Shown piece after piece: positions 22,530-31,926 of a stretch of DNA of 31,926 nt. The DNA is from Suillus spraguei (taxonomy: Eukaryota > Basidiomycota > Agaricomycetes > Boletales > Suillaceae). The DNA lies in NCBI GenBank assembly GCA_016800925.1, contig JABCPU010000666.1, positions 1 through 31,926 on the forward strand. The letters are read 5' to 3'. Within the stretch, counting starts at the first letter, position 1, and each line of letters begins with the position of its first letter. Both the position numbers and the translations under genes were made by a program. Below the pieces are notes generated by a model. The model saw only the letters and a program-made list of their open reading frames with translations. It ran no database searches and was not told the DNA's origin.

Positions 22530-24788
22530 GGTGTGTTGTATGGGATGTCGGCGCTAATAGGGTGGTCTGATAGTGTGGCGTCCGCACACGCACACAATCT
22601 GACCCTCAACTATATCATGCGATTCTTGTACTTATCTCTTGTTTGCCTTTATCTTTCAGTTCCCAGTCGCTCCGCGCTGCGCGTCTCGCATTCTATGCCC
22701 TACCTATTTCATGTGTTACCTTCCAGAAAAGACCCAGTAGATCGAGTCAAAAGTCTAGCACTCTTGCAACTAAGGTATCACCTGGTGACATTGCAGCGAT
22801 CGTCTTGGTACCAGAGAAATCTACAACATATCCAAGCACCAATAACCGTAATAGATTCAATATCATAACCAACTTGCGACACCCAGCAGTGCTTCCTTCA
22901 CTGGCGCTACCCCTTTCATCAACTGTTCTTCACGAAATTGAAATGCCAGCTAGCTCAACAACTCATATCTACTAAGTACTTACAGTCTGTCATCGTACGC
23001 TACTGAAATTTCGTTCGAATGACTATCAAGGTTTAAAATTAACTTTTTTCCGTCTGCAGCTATTAGGAATACATACCAAGTCCATTCCATTGATTAGCGG
23101 TGTTGTACGCGCTGACTATTTGAGACAAGCATGCGTTCGTCCAACAAAGAAAAAAACGCACAACCGAAGTCTAAGAAGGTATCTTTTTTTTGCAAAGCTA
23201 TGGTATTGATCTATCGTACAGATGCACGCTATATTGATATCAGTTTTCATTTCATAATTGTGAGTTCTGTCAGGCACGCAAGAACGGTATAGCGTACGCA
23301 AAGAATGGTACGACATGTGATAGTACAGACACAAGGGCTTGAGGTAAGCATAGTATCCCAGCTGGATTGGTCGCACCAGCTTCCTAGTTGTAGCCATTGT
23401 ACTCTAGTAGTTTTTATTGTCATATTGATACCCAGATGCATTTTGAATGCCAAGTTACCACAGGAGTCAAGCCAGTTACTGAGGTGACACTGCCTGTCGT
23501 GGATATGGGACATGACAGTGATGACTTGGAGGATTTGTTGGATGATGTCGAGGATGGTCTCAGAGACATTTGCAGAGATGATGAGGTATCAGAGGGCAAC
23601 GTTCTGCAAGTGGACGAAGATTTTCACCTTGGCTCTCCTTTACTTGTGATTTGATCTCTATGGTAGCCGTTGTTGGCTCACAGATTTTCGGGTGGCCCAG
23701 GACGAAGTGCTGGCGCCAGGGCAGTCAACTGGATATTCTAATTTTTCACAATTGTTCACTGCGAAATCGTTATTCACGCTGTTGATAATGTTTTTCAACT
23801 AGTTAATAACTATTAGGAGGATTTTTCAACCGTACCCGATAGCGGAGGGGACTCGGTCTCATCCGCATTATGTAATGTTGCTATGACGGGATTCAGTTCT
23901 TGCACATAACTTCTTTCTGTATCCTACATAGAACTCTTTTATTATTTTCGTTTTGCTTCTCGTGTGATATCTGCTGGTGTAGTGTCCCGGAATTTTTGCG
24001 GTTAACTGAACAGCATCTTGATGACCGGTTCCTCAAGCAGATAATCAAATGATGCAAAACTGGCGTCAACTTGAGGGTGTTGGACGGATACAGAGGCTTG
24101 AGATTCGTCGGAATGGAATATCAATTGCTGTTAGGGCAGCTCAGGGAAGATTGGTAGAATCAGTGCCTGGAAACGAAATTCTTGGTGTGAGTCATGGCCA
24201 TTGCATTGGAGAAGGGACTGCGAACTTAAACTGGCAATGGAAACCTAAACTTAGTTTATTCCCGTGGCTTTAATTCATATCCGACCGCAAAGTCTATCGT
24301 GACAGACTTACTCACAGAATTTATTCCGACATATCAAGGGGGACTGCAACTTGGCGAAAACCCAGGCGATTCAACCAGATACTTTGGACCGGTAGTCCGG
24401 CGCAGGACACATGAATCAAGTCCCACTAATAGCCGGATCCTACGAGACCCTACACTGATTGATTGAGGCTAATATCCGTCCGAGCGGATGTGGTGGGCGT
24501 ACTACCGGGTGCTAGTGTAAGTACTACTCAATAATCTATCGGGTAAATCAAACATGACTACAATGTAAGACTCAGACAACTTTTGCGTTGCAGGCCATCT
24601 CGAGGCCATGCATGATCATATATGATCATAGGCCAGCATACCGATGGCGACACCATGGTAATACTACCAGTGATATGTCCTCAACTTGAAGTTGTCGCCC
24701 GTGTCGTTATGCACCACCGTGACATGCGGCGGGAATGGGGGATTAATGGTAGTCACCGATTTGCTGGTAATGGCATACTCAAACAGCC
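22530..24788. other. Long stretch without a recognised gene
   Basis: Open frames at 22643-22975, 23397-23654 (acidic, DDLEDLLDDVEDGLRD) and 24049-24273 show no motif, start context or splice pattern that I can defend. The final 400 bases hold the upstream region of the GH12 gene. Confidence 0.4.
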
Positions 24789-24794
24789 TATAAA
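24789..24794 (+). promoter_or_regulatory. TATA box of the GH12 gene
   Basis: TATAAA 53 bases before the ATG at 24847, with no intervening ATG in frame. Spacing is normal for a fungal gene with a short leader. Confidence 0.7.
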
Positions 24795-24846
24795 ATGCGT
24801 GGCCCGGCGCATACTCTACTCTTAGTTAACATACCCTACTTCCAAC

Positions 24847-25876
24847 ATGTTTTTTCTCTCCTCCCTCCTCTTACTGGTTCCTCTCGTCTCCAGCATGTCT
24901 AGCCACAGTACACATCGCATGCGCAGGGCACATGCCATTAAATTTGTCGACACCAAATTGATCAGTGGCAAATGGGACACTGTTGATGGGGGACAGTACT
25001 CGTTGCTCAATAATCTATGGAACGAGCAAAATGCTACCTCGGGCTCCCAAACATCTCAGTTCACGTCGATGAGCAGTAATACTGTTGCCTGGACGACCAC
25101 ATACACCTGGACTGGTGGGCCCGGTCAAGTCAAGAGCTTTGCCGATATCCAGCTTAATACCGGCATCAATCAACAACTGAGCGCTATTTCTAGCATGCCT
25201 GTAAGTTTGTCGAAATGGTAGATCAGTGGCACATAGCTAATTTTTCTGACACCATAGACTGCCTGGCAGTGGAATCTGTTGCCCAACGGGCCAGTCGTAT
25301 GTGATGTAGCTTACGACCTATTCACGTCTTACAACCCTGGCGGCTCCCATCTACACGAAGTCATGATCTGGCTCGCAAACGTGAACTCTGGACCACTCTC
25401 TTATCAGTATAACGCTGCAGGCCAAGCTGTCCCTATCGCGACCAACATCCCGTTGGAAGGTTACACTTGGTCAGCTTTACCAATCTGCACATTTATCTGC
25501 ACAGCATGAATGTTTTTTCCTTGTTTGATTTCAGGGACTTGTACTCCGGATCTAACACAGTCAACCAAGTTTACTCGTTTTTACCAACCAGTGGTAACAT
25601 CGAATCGTTCAGCGGTGACGTTTACCCATTCCTTTCGGTGTGTCTCCTAGTCGTTGTGTTTTCATGTACGCGTGTAGACTGATTTTTTTCTCTTTCTAGT
25701 ACCTAATTGACAACGGGAGCATCAGCTCATCACAGTACCTCACCACTGCTCAAGGAGGCACAGAGGCCCTAACTGGAGCAGCGCAATTCAATACGTGAGT
25801 GACATACATCGGCACCCCGCGAAGGGACTGAATGTGTTTTGTCTGCAGGTATGCTTACAGTTTAGCTATCAACTGA
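24847..25876 (+). CDS. Secreted GH12 endoglucanase / xyloglucanase
   Basis: GH12 enzymes cut beta-1,4-glucan or xyloglucan in plant cell walls by a retaining mechanism, outside the cell. Exons are 24847-25200, 25258-25469, 25535-25637, 25700-25794 and 25849-25876. All introns are 54-65 bp with GT-AG borders, and 264 codons including stop join without a break. Residues 1-18 (MFFLSSLLLLVPLVSSMS) are a signal peptide. Family motifs are LISGKWDTVDGGQYSLLNNL, NEQNATSG, WTTTYTWTGGPGQVKSFADI, WNLLPNG and DVAYDLFTSYNPGGS. The nucleophile is Glu152 in HEVMIWL and the acid/base is Glu245 in GGTEALTG. The protein ends AYSLAIN with no cellulose-binding module. Length is normal for GH12. No neighbours suggest a cellulase cluster. 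Confidence 0.93.
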
Positions 25877-28800
25877 AATTATTCGACGTGACTGTCGTAC
25901 GTGTATGTGGTGCAAGGATATCATTCCTTGACGCGCTAACCGCCATCGAAACCACTAATATGTATCACAGTATAAGAGCTAGTCCTCGTATACTCGTAGC
26001 GTCATTGGCGACGCATTTTTATTTTTCTGATTTTCAACTGTCTCATCTTGCGTTGTGCATACACTAGCAGGTCTTGTTGACATCGCCACTCTTTGGGCTT
26101 GCCATTCACTTATACATCCCACTCGTTTTCTACCCCGTTCGCTTTGAAAGCCGGTTTCGGTATACAAGATAGCATCTATGTATATCTATTTGAAGTGTCG
26201 GAAAGCATCCTATCGCTTATCCCTTTGGCCATTCGTTTACCCATTCCCCTCGTTCTCTTTGATAGCCCTTTTCCGTGTATGTCATAGATGACATGCACTA
26301 GTAAGCCACGTAACACCGTAACGGAATTCGCTCGTATTCTAAAAGATCGGAGACTGAAATGCATAGACCACAGAATACCAGGCCTGAAGAGGGACGAGTC
26401 CACCACCCGTTGTGCCTTCGGCACAGGAAGCAAAGGCTTCATCCTAATAATTCCGTTTGCCCAAGGCACAGGAAGGCAAAAGAGTGCTTCGCACTCTTTT
26501 TGCCTTCCTGGCCTTGGCTTCATCCCAATAATTTTCTTTTGCCCAAGCACAGAAGCAAAAAGAGTGCAAGCACTCTTTTTGGCTTTCTGGCCTTGGCTTC
26601 ATCCTAATAATTATCTTCAATAATGATAATAGGTTTTGAAATAAATTATAATTTGACCAATATTTTGACAGAAGTAAAAGTACCACATCACCATCTTTGT
26701 GAGTTTATATTGCCCATCTCATCCTCATGCCATTGCATTTGATTTTGATTTTTTTAAAATTATTTACTGCAAACTATTAACTTGAATAAATATTTTGTGT
26801 CAAGTTTTAATAGGGGGCAACAGTATAAGTTGTCACACAACAAACTCATGCAAGTGTTCCCATCTCTTGGTCTCCCATCTTCCCATCTTGTGTCTCCCAT
26901 CTCCCATCTCCCGTTCTCCTGTCTCCCATCTTCCCGTCTCCCATCTTCCTGTCTCCCATCTCCTGTCTCCTGTCTCCCATCTCCCGTCTCCCGTCTCCCC
27001 GTCTCCTGTCTCCCATCTCCTGTCTCCTGTCTCCCATCTCCCGTCTCCCCGTCTCCCCATCTCCCATCTCCCGTCTCCCGTCTCCCGTCTCCCGTCTCCC
27101 GTCTCCCGTCTCCCGTTCTCCCGTCTCCCGTCTCCCGTCTCCCGTCTCCCGTCTCCCGTCTCCCGTCTCCCGTCTCCCGTCTCTCCCGTCTCCCGTCTTC
27201 CCCGTCTCCCCGTCTCCCGTCTCCCATCTCCCGTCTCCCCATCTCCTGTCTCCCATCTCCCGTCTCCGTCTCCCATCTCCCGTCTCCCGTCTCCCATCTC
27301 CCGTCTCCCATCTCCCATCTCCTGTCTCCTGTCTCTCTCATCTCCTGTCTCCTGCATCACCCATATCTCCTGTCTCCTGTCTCCTGCACCTCCCACATCT
27401 CCCCATCTCCTGCCTTCCCATCTCCCATGCCTTCATTCTCTCCTCCCCATGCTCTTTCTGTCCCCCCATCTCTGCATCCTAATGATCATAGCAGCTTTTG
27501 AAACAAATAAAATGCTTTTTCAAATGACAAAGTTCAGATTCTTTCATAGCCAAAATTATAATCAATCTAAGAAAAATTTATCAGAAGATGTTTCCTGAGG
27601 GTGGGAGAGGACACTTCCAGCCTGCTGGCAACTTCCAACCTGGTATTGGTGCCTGATGGAGTAGCTTGTCATAGGTATCAACCTGTTCCTGACAACTTGA
27701 CCATGCTTTTGATGGTGCCACCACTCCTTCCAGCCCTATGAGTTTCCCTATTAGCCATCTTCTGCAATTGCACTCATTTTTTGCTTGCCCTCCTTTTTTG
27801 CTTCGCACTCCTTTGCACTCCTTTTTGGCTTCACTTTTGGCTTCACACTCCCTTTGGCTCCCTTGGCTCCATCCTAATAATTTGGTTTTACCCCCAACCC
27901 ATGGCAAATTTGACCAGCTGCGCAGTCACGTGACCAAATCCACACAATCACACAATGGGACAACTGTTGAATCGGCACTCGAAAAAACCACGCGAGAAAT
28001 TAAGTGAGCTAACCAAAATGCACCACGAGCATAAGCGAAAACCACATGGCCCTACGCGACGTACTGAAGCCATGCGAGCTAGCGACAACTTTCACACCTG
28101 TTTCCCTTTCTTCTTAGAGATGTTCAATTCTAAATGTCGTTAGGCATGCTCGATTCTTAAGTTGTCACGGTCAAGAGTTGTCACTCTTTGTTTGTACCAT
28201 TATGCAATTGTAATTTCGGTTCCCAGAAAGGGTTAGAGCCCAGTATGCATTCGGGTTGACCAATAGGCATGCTCAATTCTTAAGTTGTCATGGTCAAGAG
28301 TTGTCAACTCTTTATTTGTACCATTACGCGATCATAATTTCGGTTCCCAGAAAGGGTTAGAACCCGTATGGATCCGGGATGACCGACAACAGACATCTGG
28401 TGACAGACTTCAATATTTGAAGTTTGAAGTCTTGAATGTCTTTGTAGACACTTCACTATACCAGTGATGAGCTATCCAGTGCAGAACTTACTATACAACA
28501 CTGTTGATTCTTCACATAGTGTCTATAATGTTTTACAAGACATTGATGGTGCTCAGCAGAGGACTTACAACAATCCTCCAAGTCATATTCCACAAGAGTA
28601 ACAACATGTCATACACGAGTATCACTTGTGACCACCAACACATGATGAAAATCTCAGTCTGGCCAGCTCAGAGAAATCTCAAAGAATTCGAAAACACACA
28701 TTCTCCATTGATTATATGGGCCACATGAGCCAGGGCCAGATAGCATACTTGCGAGTACTTGAAGTCCAGCACTTGTTCTTGTGAGAAAATGCAGCAGTGT

Positions 28801-31800
28801 GATGACAGTGGGTCATCATTGTCACCATCGGCGAAAATGAAGTGCTCAAGTTCAAGGCAAGTGCATTGTGAGATGCCCCAAACATAGCAGATGAGGCAGA
28901 AAGGATAGTTAAGAGCTCACAAAGCTCCCATTTTTTGCTGCATAGCGAGCATGCTGTTTGTGACCTTGATTGTTTGATAAGGTGGAGTAAGTGCGGTAGC
29001 TGCGGTGCCCAAATGGAGCCTCACCTGGTCGGCTAAATTGTTTGGCTCTAAGGCATGGTGGGACTTGACCACTCTTGACCTGACAACTTAGGTGCTGTTT
29101 GGACAGCGACTCCAGGTTCAAAATTCCCAGTTCAAAGCTGCATGTGATGCATGTGATGAGAACATGTGACGTATGTTCAATAAGAGATCATCAATAATGT
29201 TAAGACTGTACTCAAGGGTAGAGAGATCTGAAGGGCTTTGGCCTCAGTTCATGCACTGTGCCCCTTTCTCGAGTAATGCCCCTTATTTCAGGGAGGAGTT
29301 ATTCGTCCGAAGACCCGGAAGGAGTTGCGTGACGGATCCGGGTGTCCGAAGGTGTCGGATATGATACGTCCGAAGGTTATTTGGAACGTAAGGAGAGGAC
29401 AGAGATTAAGGCTAGTTTCGGAACGAGTTCCTAACTAGAAACTAACGGAGATAGACTATCCAAAGATAGAGTCGGAGATATAGACTATAGGAATCAATCC
29501 TAAGTCTCGGAAGGTGACTTAAAGCGGAAAGTGGCTTAAGTCCGTAGGAGGCAGAATGAGTAGAATCTAAGATGATATTCGAACTAAGGTTCTATGGAGA
29601 TCTACAAGTGGTTTATATACTGTAAGTATCTAAGACGGATAATCAGCAAGTCCGGGACCGAGGGCTATGTACAAAGTGTAACGGAAGTCTATCAGTTAAT
29701 GCACAGCGGATCAGTAAGCATGAATTGGAAATGAACACAGGAAACGGATCAGTAACACAGGACGGAAATATAAACAGCCGGAATACCGGAAACAGGAGGA
29801 ATGACAAAAGGAGATAGACGCAGATATACACAAGGGAGTTAAGGTGCGAGAAGTGAGCACATTCGGATGGGTGGTCCGGGCAGGATTTGTGGACCGGACG
29901 GATATGGAATCGATCGGATCTGATCGGATATGGTCGGATCTGAGATTAGAAGTATGGTATATGACAGATAATCAGTATATAGCATTGAATCTGGTATAGA
30001 TAATTACAGTTGCTGCATCCATATGGACCTCGAAGCGCAAACATGGAACAATGTACATCGATGACATCAAATCGTCATGGTCATCATCACAATTGCTGTT
30101 GCTCAGATTTCATGCCTTTATAACCTCTTATTCTTATCATGCACAGAAAAGATCCTGTATCATACATCTATCCTGACTGGAAAAGCATGGGTGTTACAAT
30201 CGTACGTGCCCCTATTCATTTCTACTCATTTACCTGTATATTACGTAACATGACTCTGACTCATATGCTCAACGCATCTGTACTATAGTTGCCTTCCTTC
30301 TTTGGATACGCACTTACATTCTCACGTCTCTCTTGGTCTGTGCGCACATATTGGCCTATTTAAGCACAGTGTACTACTTGTATATTACTTTAATCTTACT
30401 GGGTTTTACCTGGAATCTCCTTCGCTTAGGTCTCCAACCTAAGTCGTCTTGAATCGTCTCTAAGTCTAAGCACTCCTTAGCCTTAGTCTCTATTCTCGCG
30501 GATACCTCTTAGACTTGTCTTTGAGGCTGAACCCTTGATCGTACTCGGAACGCGTTCCTTGTACTTTCACCTTGTCCTCTTTTGGACATTGTAAGAACTC
30601 CCAGCAGACCGTCTGTGTCTTTTCACTGTCGCTGGTGACGCCACCCCAGTTCGTAACAAAAGATTAAAGTCCATTTTGATCGTCGACTATCCAGTCTTCG
30701 ACCCTGAACCCTGACCTAGATCAGCAGACTAGCGTACGCGTACGCTGAGCAGATTGTCAAGAGAAGCCCTCTGACAGAAGAAAAGCCCTGACGGACAGCA
30801 AGACAGCGCGTGTAGGCACCGAGAAAGTATAACTCATCAGAAGAATCATCAACCATGTCGACCAAAGAATTCGAATACAAGATCGGTCAACCGATTGGTT
30901 TTGATGGAGATCGTGATAACTCTCGCGAGTTTATCCAGTCGTGCAATTGCACTTTGACATCAATGAAAAGCTTTACACCACCGACAACAGAAGATCATCT
31001 ACATAACATCCTTTATGACCGAAAAGAATGCCAAATCTTGGAAGGAACAATTCCTTGAACACGCCCAATCTACCGACACTTCGGACAAAAAGTTGGTTAT
31101 GGGACGATGGTGGATTTTATGAAGAGCTTCAAAGAAGCATTCGAACCAGTGGATACCAAAGGAACCGCGCTTACAAACTAGAGATCTCAAACAAGGAACT
31201 GGAGATCTCCACACCTATGTCGCTGACTTTGAGGCACTTGCAGCCAAGGCTCAGATCACCGACAATGCAACGAAGATCCAGTTCTTCCAAGACGGCCTTA
31301 ATTGGGGTATCCTTACAAAGCTTTTCACAGGAGATGTCTCCGAAATATTCAGAGATGTTGTGCTGCAATGCGTTGCTATTGACAACGCCCATCATCGGCT
31401 TAAGCCATGAGGACACGTCATGTTCCACAACAGAAGAAGAAGAACTACGGGAATGCACGGTATATTCCGAACCGTGATTCCAACGCAATGGTCGTAGATC
31501 GAATCTCCGATATGGAGAGATCCGAATGCATGAAGAAAGGACAATGCTTCGGATGCAGAAAGACAGGACACCGCATCATAATTGTCCTGAAGAAAGAAGA
31601 AGACCCCACTCCGACAAACCGAAGTCAAAGGAGAAGAAGAAGATGAAGAAACGTAGACGGATTGTTGAGGATTTTTGATGTGGAGAAACAAAGACTCGAC
31701 GTATGTTTCTCCCAATGTATTACTAAGACTTGTACGCGCTGTAGGTGAAAAAAAGAACTTCGTGTCCCTATCACCCTCCACTCGCGTACTCGCTTGAAAT

Positions 31801-31926
31801 CCGTCGACACCACCGCTGTTATCGATTCAGGAGCAGCAGGAACATTCATCTCAGAAGAGTTTGTGAAACTCCATCAAATCACACGACGAAAACTTAAAAA
31901 ACCTTTCGAGTTACAACGGCAGATGG

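Overview
The window is nuclear DNA of a filamentous basidiomycete, almost certainly an Agaricomycete. Genes are split by many short GT-AG introns (about 45-120 bp), and several gene families are typical of mushroom-forming fungi: DUF6533 membrane proteins, a HET-like membrane protein and a GH12 endoglucanase. Moderate GC, a TATA box at several genes and a decaying Ty3/gypsy element fit the same picture. Family assignments were made by reading protein motifs, without database searches.

Layout. 1-1791 (+): 3' part of a FYVE zinc-finger gene, cut by the left edge. 2540-3154: faint membrane-protein relic. 4130-4998 (+): AhpD/carboxymuconolactone-decarboxylase-like gene with one missing base. 5127-6034 (-): glutathione S-transferase pseudogene. 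6815-7126 (+): kinase-like relic. 7447-9362 (-): long HET-like membrane protein with one frameshift. 9968-11097: complete but dead Tc1/mariner element with TA target duplication, long inverted ends and a nested MITE-like hairpin. 11100-12119 (-): polyphosphate polymerase (VTC) domain fragment stopping at the transposon. 12307-14226 (-): DUF6533 gene with a truncated LINE tail in an intron. 15338-15945 (+): ribosomal protein eL37 pseudogene. 15991-17996 (-): aldehyde dehydrogenase pseudogene. 18825-20133 (+): intact Rab-like GTPase with a very long insert. 20787-21670 (+): degenerate second copy of the end of the FYVE gene. 22021-22529 (+): broken gene of unknown function. 24847-25876 (+): intact secreted GH12 glucanase. 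From 26400 rightward the window is repeat-rich: a hairpin cluster, a heptamer satellite of about 0.6 kb, a 123-bp tandem duplication with an inverted third copy, and a Ty3/gypsy retrotransposon (5' LTR, gag, start of protease) running off the right edge.

The intact-looking genes (Rab GTPase, GH12 glucanase, probably the DUF6533 protein) are separated by broken copies of normally conserved genes (GST, ALDH, VTC, eL37) and by mobile elements. No operon-like or functional cluster is evident. The region reads as a transposon-rich graveyard next to a few live genes. Many breaks are single-base frameshifts, so residual assembly error must be separated from true decay. I see no clear new multi-gene system. 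The strongest unusual structures are the FYVE tail duplication, the nested-end mariner element, the hairpin cluster and the G-rich heptamer array.
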